Counted from the stretch's first letter, positions 32,331-41,029 are shown. The stretch: 64,000 nucleotides of DNA from Moduliflexus sp964602655 (GCA_964602655.1 CAZRSF010000017.1:1-64000), one strand, 5' to 3'. Numbers and translations: made by a program. The notes: generated by a model from the letters alone, not told the origin.

Positions 32331-32891
32331 ATGAGATGGAACAGCCTGTTATGTAGTGTGTTGATGGGGGCGGTTGCGCTGTCCGGGTGCGGCAAAAAAG
32401 AGACGCCGCAAGAACGCGCGGAGAAAGCGATGGAACAATTGAAGAAAATTTCGGCGTGCGAATTGGTGACGAAAGCCGAGATGGAAGCGATTCTCGGTGT
32501 AACGCTCGCCGAGCCGGACGGCAAGGTTCCCGTGACGAGCGCCCCGCCGATGTGCTCTTATACTGCCGCATCAGAAAACCTGAAAGACTTCCTTTCAGTC
32601 ACTCTGATGGTATTACCTTCATCTGACAGCGACCCGAAAAAAACGTATGACACGTTTCTCAATAGCGAAAACGGACTTCTGAAGCAGATCCCGAACGCGA
32701 AGATCGAACCGGTGGATGGATTTGGTGGTGCTCCTGCGTTTTGGTATGGAGAAATGCATCAATTGTATGTGTTTACGCCTGACATCGTCCTGAGCGTGAC
32801 CGGAATGTCGCCCCAGCAGCCGGAGAAAATAACGCTGGAGACACATAAAAAAATTGCGGAAACCGTCTTGCCGCGCCTGCCGAAAAAATAA
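32331..32891 (+). CDS. Lipoprotein of unknown function
   Basis: 186 residues from the ATG with aggag upstream (the upstream open frame runs into the repeat). Lipobox VALSGC at about residue 20. The mature part resembles DUF3558-type lipoproteins in layout: ISACELVTKAEMEAILGVTL, then CSYTAASENLKDFLSVTLMV, with a paired Cys likely forming a disulfide. No function can be assigned. Confidence 0.78.
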   Translation: MRWNSLLCSVLMGAVALSGCGKKETPQERAEKAMEQLKKISACELVTKAEMEAILGVTLAEPDGKVPVTSAPPMCSYTAASENLKDFLSVTLMVLPSSDSDPKKTYDTFLNSENGLLKQIPNAKIEPVDGFGGAPAFWYGEMHQLYVFTPDIVLSVTGMSPQQPEKITLETHKKIAETVLPRLPKK

Positions 32892-32930
32892 ATATTCCAG
32901 CCGCGAAATATACGAAAATATATCGTTATT

Positions 32931-32967
32931 CAAGCCCTGACAGGGTGTAAAACCCTGTCAGGGCTTG
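32931..32967. repeat. Type A variant palindrome
   Basis: caagccctgacaggg / ccctgtcagggcttg, 5 nt before the radical SAM stop codon, between convergent genes. Confidence 0.88.
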
Positions 32968-32971
32968 TGGT

Positions 32972-34435
32972 TCATCTCAGCATTTTTTTGAGTTTGAACG
33001 TCAGCATGGCGATAAACATGATCGCGTAACGCTGGAAATCGGCGAAGGATTTGATATTCTGCACGACGGTCGGGATTTTGCGCAGCAGCGAAAATTTCTT
33101 TTTGGCTCCGGCAAAATGGAACATCAATTCGCTGATCTGCCACCAGGTCAATTTGTCCATGTAGAGCGGCACATGCCCTTGCGCGGCAGGCAGCAGCACG
33201 ACGCGATGATCGTTCGGATTCGTCCACGAAAAATCTTCCGGGATTTTGCCTTCTTGCCGCGCCCGCTGTTCAAGCTCCGTGCCGGGATAGACATGGGCAA
33301 TCGCGACGCTGATGTCGCAGCGGTTTTTCACCTGATCAATAATTGCTATCGTTTCCTGCGCCTCTGCCCACGTTTCGGTGGGATGGCTGAACATGAAAAA
33401 CGGATTCGGTGTCACGCCGTATTCCAGCGCCCAATCAATGAATTGGCGCGCCTGCTCCAATGTCGCCACTTTTTTCACAATTTCCTGCGCCACGCGGTGA
33501 TTACCGGACTCGATGCCGAACCCGGCGTAAAACATCCCCGCCTGCGCCATTTTTTCCGTCAATTCCTTTGTCATCAAATCCACGCGGACTTCGCAATACC
33601 ATTTGATGTCGAGTTTGCGTTCGATGATCAGGTTGCAGATTTCCGCCGCGCGTTTCGGGTTGTAATTGAAGGTGTCGTCATAAAACCAGATCACTTTTGC
33701 GCCGTAGCGATCCATGACATGTTCGACTTCTTTCAGCACATTCTCCGGCGTCAGGCCGCGCACGCGCCGCCCCCAGTTGTTCGGCGTGGCGCAGAAGGTG
33801 CAGTGAAACGGGCAGCCCCGGCTCGTCATGATATTCGCCGCCGGTTGCAGCCCTTTGCCCGGCACGTCGAGCTTGAAATTGTATCTGTCGTAGGGAATCA
33901 AATGGCGGGCAGGCATCGGCAGCGTGTTCAAGTCCGGGATGCGCTGGCGCGGGCTATTTTCGATGATCTGGCCGTTTTCGTAGAATGACAGGCCATCCAC
34001 TTTGCGTAGCGACTCCCGCGCTTGCAACGCCTGCGCGAGTTCGACAATCGTGACTTCGCCTTCACCGCTGACGACGCCGTCCACGTAAGGCAAATGGCTC
34101 AACGTATCGCGCGCCGTGCCGGTGAAATGCGGGCCGCCCATCACGACAAACGCTTGCGGGCGGGCGCGTTTGGCGACTTGCGCCAAGCGAAAACTCTGAA
34201 ACCGATTCTCCGTCGTCGTGGTAATGCCGATGATGTCGGGTTTGTCGGCCTCGAATTTCTTCGCCAACTCGTCCCACGTCAGGCGCAGCACGTCCGCCGG
34301 CACGACTTCCACGTCAATTTTCTGCTGCTCTAATGCCGCCGCGAGATATAACACGCCTAACGACGGCATGGTCGAGCCATGACTCCAACGCTCGGCGAAA
34401 TAACCGCCGGGCGGCAGACATAACATCACTTTCAT
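32972..34435 (-). CDS. B12-binding-fold radical SAM protein
   Basis: 487 residues; ggagc upstream of the ATG. N-terminal cobalamin-binding-like Rossmann domain (MPSLGVLYLAAALEQQKIDV; KPDIIGITTTTENR; YVDGVVSGEGEVTIVELAQA), but the classic DxHxxG is not seen. The radical SAM core follows with the cluster motif SRGCPFHCTFCATPNNWGRR (Cx3Cx2C) and VDLMTKELTEKMAQAGMFY, then GFGIESGNHRVAQEIVKKVA. Members include methylases and lipid- or cofactor-modifying enzymes, often anaerobic. A C-terminal hydrophobic stretch (YAIMFIAMLTFKLKKML) may anchor it. Substrate cannot be inferred; it stands alone between repeats. Confidence 0.9.
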   Translation of the reverse strand: MKVMLCLPPGGYFAERWSHGSTMPSLGVLYLAAALEQQKIDVEVVPADVLRLTWDELAKKFEADKPDIIGITTTTENRFQSFRLAQVAKRARPQAFVVMGGPHFTGTARDTLSHLPYVDGVVSGEGEVTIVELAQALQARESLRKVDGLSFYENGQIIENSPRQRIPDLNTLPMPARHLIPYDRYNFKLDVPGKGLQPAANIMTSRGCPFHCTFCATPNNWGRRVRGLTPENVLKEVEHVMDRYGAKVIWFYDDTFNYNPKRAAEICNLIIERKLDIKWYCEVRVDLMTKELTEKMAQAGMFYAGFGIESGNHRVAQEIVKKVATLEQARQFIDWALEYGVTPNPFFMFSHPTETWAEAQETIAIIDQVKNRCDISVAIAHVYPGTELEQRARQEGKIPEDFSWTNPNDHRVVLLPAAQGHVPLYMDKLTWWQISELMFHFAGAKKKFSLLRKIPTVVQNIKSFADFQRYAIMFIAMLTFKLKKMLR

Positions 34436-34464
34436 ACGCTTGCTCCTATTTTTCGAAATATTAT

Positions 34465-34680
34465 GCGCAGGGGCGCGGTCTCCGCGCCCAATAAGACCAT
34501 CCCAGCCATAAATGGCCGGTCTGAAAGCTGAAGCAGGCTAAAGCCCGCTGACAGGGCGCTTATGAAGATTAATATCGTGTCGCCCAGAGACCTCACAGGT
34601 TTTAAAAACCTGTGAGGTCTGATTAAAAATCAATGCTCGCATCTATAACAGCCCTGGGCGCGGAGACCGCGCCCCTACGC
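34465..34680. mobile_element. 216-bp element with 26-nt inverted termini
   Basis: Termini 34465-34490 (gcgcaggggcgcggtctccg...) and 34655-34680 are inverted copies with one mismatch, each carrying a gggcgcgg/ccgcgccc hairpin. A type B palindrome (34588-34620) is nested inside. No coding potential. A minimal relative with only the termini lies at 4027-4080. Confidence 0.65.
34588..34620. repeat. 33-nt palindrome (type B), nested
   Basis: Arms agacctcacaggttt and aaacctgtgaggtct around taa; inside the 34465-34680 element. Confidence 0.92.
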
Positions 34681-34813
34681 ATTAGGTTCATGTTTTGAAT
34701 TGTGATACCAGATGATGAAAATGATGTCTGCTGTCAAGGTTTTCTCGGAAGGAAAGCGCTGTATTAATTGAAACGACTGTTCTATCAATTGAACCACAGC
34801 GTAGGGGCGTTCA

Positions 34814-34841
34814 GTAGGGGCGTTCAATTGAACGCCCCTAC
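34814..34841. repeat. 28-nt perfect palindrome gtaggggcgttcaattgaac...
   Basis: Perfectly self-complementary; preceded by a half copy (34801-34813). Its last bases supply the TAG stop codon (34838-34840) of the CHAD gene. Other copies: 35704-35731 and, altered, 56115-56139. Confidence 0.9.
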
Positions 34842-35680
34842 GCTTGCGACGCCGCCGAAAACTCCGCCCAACACGCCTGAAATTCGCGGAAATAGGTTTC
34901 TTTTTCATCGCGGATTTTCAGGAACAGCATATCGTAGGCGCGTTCATCCGTCAAGGCGGAAGCGTTGGCGTGAGTCTCATGAAAATCGTTGAGATGTTCT
35001 TTCGCCACATCGCCGTCATGCCAGTGGCCGAGCGCCTGATAAATGCCGCGCAACATGCCGTCTAATTCCGCGCTGTATTCGATTCCGGGAAAACAGCGTG
35101 TGGCAATCTCAAGCGTGTAGCGCGTTTCTTTGGCTAAAATGCGGAGCGGATGCAGAGAACTCTCTTTCAGGTCGCGCTGTTCGTATTCATGCAATTCTTG
35201 ACGTTGAGCATCGAGGCGGTCGCGCATGTTTCGAGCGGCGTCCTCTTCTCTCAGCGGCGCAAGCGCTCGAATCAGTCGTTCGCCGTTGCGATGAAGCTCC
35301 TCTTCGAGATCGAAATGCGCGGCAAACGCGGCAAACGATGCGCCAGCGCGGAGTTCTTTCCGTTTTAGCTCGTTATAATATTCGCTCAGAAAGACGCCCA
35401 TCTCTTTCGCCCAGGCGCGGGTGAGTTCCTGCTGCACCTGCGCGTCGCGCAAATCGCCGCTGACTTTGAACAGTTTGCGAATCGGGCGCAGATATTTTTT
35501 CGACGGAAACGCCTCTGGCGCAAGGCTTTCGACTAAACGGAAGCACGCGCGGAGTTGTTTGATGCCGACGCGCATGTCATGCAGCGCATCCGGGTCGCGA
35601 TAAGCCGCGGCGCGTTCAAAATTCGCCTGAATGCTTGCGGCGAGCGTCTGATAATATTCGAAAAAACATTGTTGAAACAT
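34838..35680 (-). CDS. CHAD domain protein (polyphosphate-binding family)
   Basis: 280 residues, essentially all CHAD: a helical bundle rich in conserved His, Arg and Lys. Visible are LHDMRVGIKQLRACFRLVES, GDLRDAQVQQE, and the second conserved block LHPLRILAKETRYTLEIATR followed by ALGHWHDGDVAKEHL. CHAD domains bind inorganic polyphosphate and are linked to polyphosphate granules. The gene sits downstream of ppk1 on the same strand (72-nt gap with a 28-nt palindrome), so a role in polyphosphate granule targeting fits. The stop codon lies in a palindrome, so the C-terminus may have been trimmed by the insertion. Confidence 0.9.
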   Translation of the reverse strand: MFQQCFFEYYQTLAASIQANFERAAAYRDPDALHDMRVGIKQLRACFRLVESLAPEAFPSKKYLRPIRKLFKVSGDLRDAQVQQELTRAWAKEMGVFLSEYYNELKRKELRAGASFAAFAAHFDLEEELHRNGERLIRALAPLREEDAARNMRDRLDAQRQELHEYEQRDLKESSLHPLRILAKETRYTLEIATRCFPGIEYSAELDGMLRGIYQALGHWHDGDVAKEHLNDFHETHANASALTDERAYDMLFLKIRDEKETYFREFQACWAEFSAASQA

Positions 35681-35703
35681 AGTGGAATTGAGGCATATCC
35701 AAC

Positions 35704-35731
35704 GTAGGGGCGTTCAATTGAACGCCCCTAC
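35704..35731. repeat. 28-nt perfect palindrome gtaggggcgttcaattgaac...
   Basis: Same sequence as 34814-34841; occupies the ppk1-CHAD gap. Confidence 0.92.
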
Positions 35732-35752
35732 CGTTTTGTCATGATTATAGTA

Positions 35753-37834
35753 TTATTCAGTCGGCAGTTGCCGTTGCAAATAGGCGTAAATCGCCTCTTG
35801 CGAGCGCAACGGCTCGGCGTCGGGGATGCGGCGGTATTGGTTATCCAGCGCCTCTGTGATCATCCGCGCTTTGACGTTATCCTGCCACTGCAAATCAAAA
35901 TAGGTGCGCAATTCTTTTTGCAACGCTTCATCGTAAATCGGACAGGCGACTTCGACGCGCGTATCGAGATTTCGGGTCATCCAATCGGCAGACGCGATAT
36001 AATATTTTTCCCGTCCGCCGTGACAGAAAATGAAAATGCGCGAATGCTCCAAAAATTTATCCACAATGCTGATAATTTCGATATTCTCGCTGATTCCCGG
36101 CACACCCGGCACAAGCGAACAAATGCCGCGTACGATCAGGCGGATTTTTACCCCGGCGCGGCTCGCGTCATAGAGCGCCTCAATCATTCCGGGATCGGCG
36201 AGGCTGTTGAGTTTGACGTAAATATACGCCTTCTTCCCGGCGGCGGCATGACGGATTTCAGACCGGATCAGTTCGTTCCAGCGGTCGCGCATAAAAAACG
36301 GAGACACGAGCAGATGTTTGTAGGTCGTCAATTTATAATTGGTTTTCAGGAAATCGAATAACGCTTTCACCTCGTTCGTCAGGCGTTTATCGGCGGTCAG
36401 CAGCGTATGGTCGCAATAGAGGCGGGCGGTGTCTTCGTTGAAATTGCCGGTGCCGATGGCGGCGTACCGTATCCGCTTGCCGCGTTCCAGGCGGGTAATC
36501 AGGCAGAGTTTGCAATGGACTTTCAACTCCGGGATGCCGTATAAGACCCGCGCTCCTTCCTCGATCAATTGATTCGCCCAGTAAATATTGGCTTCTTCGT
36601 CGAACCGCGCCCGGAACTCAAATAACACGGTCACCTGTTTGCCGTTGCGCACGGCATGACTCAGCGCGTTGACGATTTTCGAGAGTTCCGCCACCCGGTA
36701 CAGCGTCATCCGAATCGTCGTGACGTTCGGGTCTATCGCCGCTTCCCTGAGCAGATCGACCATGTAATCGAACGATTGATACGGGTAATGCAGCAGAATA
36801 TCCCGCGCGCGAATCGTCTCGAACAGGCTTGTTCCCGCCTGAATGTCTTTATGCGGCAGCGGTTTGATCGGCGGGTATTGCAGCGCAGTCGGCGCGAGTT
36901 TCGGAAATTTCATAAAATCTTTGAAATTGAGATGACGCCGTTCCGGCAGCAGCGTGTCATGTCCGCTGAGATTCAAGCGCTTCGCGAGGAATTTTAAGAA
37001 TTTGTCTGACATCCTCCAGTCGTATGTCAAACGGACTGGTTTGCCTTTGGGTCGCATTTTGAGACTTTTGGAAATTTTTTCGACAAAGCTCTGGGTCACA
37101 TCGTCTTCAATATCTAACTCGGCGTCTTTGGTCACTTTAATCGGGAATGCTTCCACGACATTCCAACCCGAAATCGCGAAGAGTTCCGGCAACCCGAAGT
37201 TGACCAATTCTTCCAGCAGCATCACGGTCGTATCGCCATTATGGACAGGCAGCGTGATAAATCGAGACATCTCGTCGGTAGGAACTTCGACGATTGCATA
37301 TTCCGACGCCGGCTTGCGTCTTGAGCCTTTCTGCTTGGCGTGCAAATGGACGGCAAGATAGATCGCCTGTTCTTGCAGCACCGGAAATTTCGGAAGTTGG
37401 CTCGCCATCATCGGCACAATCGCGGGACGGACTTTTTCGGTGAAATACGACCGGAGAAATGCTTCTTGCTCAGGCGTCAACTCGTCGCGCGTCACGATAG
37501 AAATATCCTGGGCGCGCAGCGCGTCCAAAATGGTCTGATAATACTCTTCGAACTGAGACTGCTGATTTGTCACAATATGCTGAATTTCGTTCAGCGTTTC
37601 GTGTGGGTGTTTTTCTTCAGTTCGAAGTTTTGGATCAAGGCGTAACGACCGTTTCAGCGTCGCAACGCGCACCCGGAAAAATTCATCTAAATTCGATGAA
37701 AAAATCGCTAAAAATTTGACCCGTTCCATGAGCGGCACGGTCGGATCGTTCGCTTCCTGCAACACTCTGGCGTTAAAACTCAACCAACTGATTTCGCGGT
37801 TAATGAGAGGAATTTCTTGTTTTTGGGCACTCAT
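35753..37834 (-). CDS. ppk1: Polyphosphate kinase 1
   Basis: 693 residues from MSAQKQEIPLIN; codons further upstream run through a decayed palindrome. PPK1 reversibly moves the gamma phosphate of ATP onto polyphosphate via a phosphohistidine. All regions are present: N-terminal NREISWLSFNARVLQEANDP, SSNLDEFFRVRVATLKR, the active-site KVHCKLCLITR with the histidine that is autophosphorylated in this family, AAIGTGNFNEDTARLYCD, and C-terminal ICSLVPGVPGISENIEIISI with REKYYIASADWMTRNLDTRV. It is the third gene of a minus-strand run: PPK2, SixA, PPK1, CHAD. Confidence 0.96.
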   Translation of the reverse strand: MSAQKQEIPLINREISWLSFNARVLQEANDPTVPLMERVKFLAIFSSNLDEFFRVRVATLKRSLRLDPKLRTEEKHPHETLNEIQHIVTNQQSQFEEYYQTILDALRAQDISIVTRDELTPEQEAFLRSYFTEKVRPAIVPMMASQLPKFPVLQEQAIYLAVHLHAKQKGSRRKPASEYAIVEVPTDEMSRFITLPVHNGDTTVMLLEELVNFGLPELFAISGWNVVEAFPIKVTKDAELDIEDDVTQSFVEKISKSLKMRPKGKPVRLTYDWRMSDKFLKFLAKRLNLSGHDTLLPERRHLNFKDFMKFPKLAPTALQYPPIKPLPHKDIQAGTSLFETIRARDILLHYPYQSFDYMVDLLREAAIDPNVTTIRMTLYRVAELSKIVNALSHAVRNGKQVTVLFEFRARFDEEANIYWANQLIEEGARVLYGIPELKVHCKLCLITRLERGKRIRYAAIGTGNFNEDTARLYCDHTLLTADKRLTNEVKALFDFLKTNYKLTTYKHLLVSPFFMRDRWNELIRSEIRHAAAGKKAYIYVKLNSLADPGMIEALYDASRAGVKIRLIVRGICSLVPGVPGISENIEIISIVDKFLEHSRIFIFCHGGREKYYIASADWMTRNLDTRVEVACPIYDEALQKELRTYFDLQWQDNVKARMITEALDNQYRRIPDAEPLRSQEAIYAYLQRQLPTE

Positions 37835-37869
37835 GATTGTCTTTCGGAAACCTTGAATGAATTCCTGCC

Positions 37870-37902
37870 GCCCTGCCAGGATTCGAATACCGTAGCAGGG
37901 CT
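37870..37902. repeat. Decayed type A palindrome
   Basis: gccgccctgccagga...ccgtagcagggctgc with several mismatches, between sixA-like and ppk1. Confidence 0.6.
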
Positions 37903-37915
37903 GCAATCGAATTTT

Positions 37916-38788
37916 TCAGTCTGCGCTCTCCTCCGAATCTGTCGCTGTCTGCTGCGACGGCTTCGCCGCGCACTTCGGCGTTTTGACCTTTGGCGATTTC
38001 GCCTTCGGGCGTTCGATTTCTCCGGTCACTTGCGACGCGGCAGGCTCGTCATGCTTGATGGCGTCGTCTTGTCGCAGCCTGTCGATCCGTTTCAATTCAT
38101 TGATTCCGGCCAACGCCTCGACTTTCGAGGACTGCAAAACACGCGTCAGTTCTTTGGCGAGCTTTTTGCTGGTTTTTTTCAGCACTTTTTGCACATGCTG
38201 GGACACGCCGGAGTCAATTCCTTCCATAATCGAAGCGACCGAGATGGAAATCTCTTCGGAGATCGCCTTTTTTACTTTTTTATAGACTTTGGGCGTGGCG
38301 TGTACCGGAAAATCGAACAGCAGCAGGATGCCGGTCTGTTCGCCGAGCGCTTGCCAACTTGCGGTCTCGAATCCGATCCCGACGACGCCGGTCGTGCGCA
38401 TCTCAAGCCCTTCCGTCTCGCTCAGCAGCAAGGCAGCGAGGTTTGACAGCGCGGGTTCATGGCCGAAGAGCATCGCAACGTCATCGCTGTCGTCAAGCTG
38501 CGTGAGCAGATGCCGAATCTCCGCCGCGCCCCCGCCGTAAATTTCTTCTTTCAGCAAAATGTTCCGCACAGGATAGTCGAATTCCGTCGCAAAAATATGC
38601 GCGGTTTCAAGGGCGCGATCCGCGGGACTTGAAATCAAAATATTCGGTGCAATCCTTTTTTTCCCCAGCCGTTTGCTCATGGTTTTCGCGTCGTCAACTC
38701 CGCGCTTCGTGAGTGCGCGTTTGAAATCATTGACGCCGGATTCGCTGGAAATCGCTTTGCTGTGCCTGACAAGATAAAGTGTTTTCAT
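37916..38788 (-). CDS. SixA-type phosphohistidine phosphatase with Lys-rich C-terminal extension
   Basis: 290 residues from MKTLYLVRHSKAISSE, 5 nt after the PPK2 gene; longer upstream starts would overlap that gene. Residues 1-155 are a histidine phosphatase domain: RHSKA with the nucleophilic His, ISSPADRALETAHIFA, and LFGHEPALSNLAALLL with the second His. SixA removes phosphate from phosphohistidine in signalling proteins. The remaining ~135 residues are not part of normal SixA: a basic helical part (VYKKVKKAISEEI; HVQKVLKKTSKKLAKELTRV) and a Lys/Pro/Ser tail (RPKAKSPKVKTPK, ending in acidic SEESAD). Co-location with PPK1, a phosphohistidine enzyme, suggests PPK1 as a possible substrate (inference). 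Confidence 0.87.
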   Translation of the reverse strand: MKTLYLVRHSKAISSESGVNDFKRALTKRGVDDAKTMSKRLGKKRIAPNILISSPADRALETAHIFATEFDYPVRNILLKEEIYGGGAAEIRHLLTQLDDSDDVAMLFGHEPALSNLAALLLSETEGLEMRTTGVVGIGFETASWQALGEQTGILLLFDFPVHATPKVYKKVKKAISEEISISVASIMEGIDSGVSQHVQKVLKKTSKKLAKELTRVLQSSKVEALAGINELKRIDRLRQDDAIKHDEPAASQVTGEIERPKAKSPKVKTPKCAAKPSQQTATDSEESAD

Positions 38789-38793
38789 AGTTG

Positions 38794-40311
38794 TTACCGT
38801 AATTTCCCTTCGATTGCGTGAATCACTGTTTTTAAGGTTTTGATGCGAGCGTAGTATTTCGAATTCGCTTCCACAATCGTCCAGGGCGCGTACGCCGTGC
38901 TGGTGCGGAAGAGCATTTCGTCCACCGCCGCCTCGTACACGTCCCATTTCTCGCGATTGCGCCAATCTTCTTCCGTAATTTTCCAGGTTTTATTGTCATC
39001 GCGCTGCCGATCTTCGAAGCGTCGCAACTGTTCTGCCTGGTCTATATGCAGCCAGAATTTCACAATCGCCGCGCCAAAGTTGGCGATATGTTCTTCCATT
39101 TCATTGATTTCTTGATATGCCCGCCGCCACGCCTCTTCTTTGCAGAAGCCCTCAATGCGTTCGACCAGGACGCGCCCGTACCAGGTGCGGTCGAAAATGG
39201 TGAGATGTCCGGCTTTCGGGAACGCTGTCCAGAAACGCCAGAGGTAATGATGCGCCTTTTCGATGTCATTGGGCGCAGCCACTGGAATCACTTCATAACC
39301 GCGCGGATCCATGCTCTGCGTCAGCCGTCGGATATTGCCCCCTTTGCCTGCCGCGTCCCAGCCTTCATACAAAATAATGACCGGAATGCGCTTGCGATAA
39401 ATCTCGTGTTCCAACTCGAACATTCGTTTCTGACAGGTTTTCAGTTCGTTTTCATATTCTTCCGGCGATAAGGTCGCCGAGAGATCGACTTTTTTCAAGA
39501 TTGACGCGCCGAGCGTGCTGAATGCGTCTGGCGCGGGCGGCGTCCCCGCTGGCGCTGCGGCGTCGTTGACGACGACTGTCGCGGCCTGCCGCAGCAAATT
39601 GATCTGCCGGATTTTAGCGTCAATGCTATCAATGGCGGTTTTAAACACCTTCACCGTCGCAAAGTGTTTGTCGTGCGCTTCAATGACCGTCCAGGGCGCG
39701 AAGCTGGTGTCCGTTTTCGCCAGCATCTCCTCGACCGCGTCGAGATAGGCCGCATATTGTTCATGATGCCGCCAGTCTTCTTTCGTGACTTTCCACGACG
39801 TTGTCGGTGATTTCTCAAGCTTTTCGAAGCGTTTGCGCTGCGTCTCCTTGCTGATGTGCAGGAAGAATTTGATGATGAGCGCCCCCTCGTTGGTCAATTG
39901 CCGCTCGAACGAGGCAATTTCCTGATACGAACGCAGCCATTCCGGTTTTTTGACGAGTTTGTCGATCCGTTCCACTAATACGCGCCCGTACCAACTGCGG
40001 TCGAACACGGCGATGCGGCCTTTAGCCGGGGTTTTGATCCAGAAGCGCCAGAGAAATGGGCGTAAGCGTTCTTCTTCGTTCGGCGCGTTAATCGGAAGCA
40101 CGACAAATCCGCGCGGATCGAGCGTCTGAATCAGGCGATTGATCATCGTGCCTTTGCCTGCCGCGTCCCAGCCTTCGAAGACGAGAATAATCGGAAGATT
40201 CAAGGCGCGAGCTTCCCGCTGCAACAGACCCAATCGTAGTTCCAAATCCGGCATAATGGTTTTGTATTGGTCTTTCTCAAGCGATTTAGCAAGATCGATC
40301 TGATCTAACAT
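38794..40311 (-). CDS. pap: Two-domain PPK2-family polyphosphate:AMP phosphotransferase
   Basis: 505 residues with two tandem PPK2 domains. Domain 1 carries Walker A GWDAAGKGTMINRL and the lid DRSWYGRVLVERI; domain 2 carries GWDAAGKGGNIRRL and DRTWYGRVLVERI. Two-domain PPK2 proteins are the class II group that make ADP from AMP and polyphosphate. Together with PPK1 this would let the cell regenerate ADP/ATP from stored polyphosphate. First gene of the run PPK2-SixA-PPK1-CHAD on the minus strand; start MLDQIDLAKSLE. The 517 nt upstream contain no gene and probably hold the operon promoter. Confidence 0.93.
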   Translation of the reverse strand: MLDQIDLAKSLEKDQYKTIMPDLELRLGLLQREARALNLPIILVFEGWDAAGKGTMINRLIQTLDPRGFVVLPINAPNEEERLRPFLWRFWIKTPAKGRIAVFDRSWYGRVLVERIDKLVKKPEWLRSYQEIASFERQLTNEGALIIKFFLHISKETQRKRFEKLEKSPTTSWKVTKEDWRHHEQYAAYLDAVEEMLAKTDTSFAPWTVIEAHDKHFATVKVFKTAIDSIDAKIRQINLLRQAATVVVNDAAAPAGTPPAPDAFSTLGASILKKVDLSATLSPEEYENELKTCQKRMFELEHEIYRKRIPVIILYEGWDAAGKGGNIRRLTQSMDPRGYEVIPVAAPNDIEKAHHYLWRFWTAFPKAGHLTIFDRTWYGRVLVERIEGFCKEEAWRRAYQEINEMEEHIANFGAAIVKFWLHIDQAEQLRRFEDRQRDDNKTWKITEEDWRNREKWDVYEAAVDEMLFRTSTAYAPWTIVEANSKYYARIKTLKTVIHAIEGKLR

Positions 40312-40828
40312 AATATGTCTCCCTTTTATTTGTTAAGATTGTGTGAGCGCAGCGTTAAATTTCGATAAAGGGCAGGTAGGCGCGATGTCTTCTCGTTCAT
40401 AGCAACACTCGCAATTATTTCCGTATCGCGAACGAGGACGTTCGCAGTACGGAGGGCTGAAGAGTTACCAAAAATCTTAATGGAATCGCCTCATGTTTGT
40501 CAAATGAAAAGTAGTCAAAAATCATCTCCTGATGATTCATCGTACTATTTAATGCAAATCTGTCATAAAGCCAACGAATGAATACGGAAATGTCTAAAAA
40601 ATACCGATTGCATTTGAACCCATTATGTATGATTTATATGTCGAAACGCAGTGTTGTTGTACAGCATGACACTAAAAACATGTAAGGAGAAATTGGAGGA
40701 GGACACTTGCGTGAGCGGGACATGAAAGGAGAATGCTGAAAAAGAGGAAACCATACTTCTTGCCGAAGATAGAACGCCCCGGCCTTACGAAAAATTCGTT
40801 CAACCGAGGCGTGGGTGATGCGCTGAAT
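40312..40828. other. Intergenic region upstream of the polyphosphate operon
   Basis: 517 nt, A+T rich in the middle, no credible gene. A nested palindrome lies at 40421-40452 and an imperfect cgccccgg...ccgaggcg hairpin at 40777-40813 just downstream of the small VPDT gene, where it could stop its transcription. Confidence 0.5.
40421..40452. repeat. Nested palindrome ccgta-tc-gcgaacg-agga-cgttcgc-ag-tacgg
   Basis: Two stems (5 and 7 bp) around the loop agga; same loop and layout as 5194-5217. Confidence 0.6.
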
Positions 40829-41029
40829 TCATGCGACTCTCAAGCTTTTTACGGCATTCACAAGCGAAATCACGGCGCTTGCAATTCCTAAAAGCGTCAT
40901 CGTCGAAGTGTCCGGCACCGGACTGATTTGATGTGGATTGATGATGTATGTGAGCGTCCCGACAATAAAATTTGCCAGGCAGAACAGATACATAAATGAA
41001 GCGAATGCATGTTTCACCAGGCTTTGCAT
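40829..41029 (-). CDS. Small membrane protein ending in a VPDT-type (VPDSG-CTERM-like) tail
   Basis: 66 residues with a strong ribosome-binding site (aaggagag, 8 nt before ATG). The N-terminal half is hydrophobic (FASFMYLFCLANFIVGTLTY). The C-terminal 30 residues read PVPDTSTMTLLGIASAVISL then VNAVKSLRVA: a VPDT motif, a hydrophobic helix and a short basic end. This is the layout of VPDSG/PEP-CTERM sorting tails that exosortases process in exopolysaccharide-producing Gram-negative bacteria. If so, the exported part is only about 35 residues. No exosortase is in the window, so a simple two-helix membrane protein remains possible. Confidence 0.6.
   Translation of the reverse strand: MQSLVKHAFASFMYLFCLANFIVGTLTYIINPHQISPVPDTSTMTLLGIASAVISLVNAVKSLRVA

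Noticed and set aside
33116..33988. Large + strand frame opposite the radical SAM gene
   Set aside because: Composition follows the antisense of a gene with intact CxxxCxxC and B12-binding-like domains.
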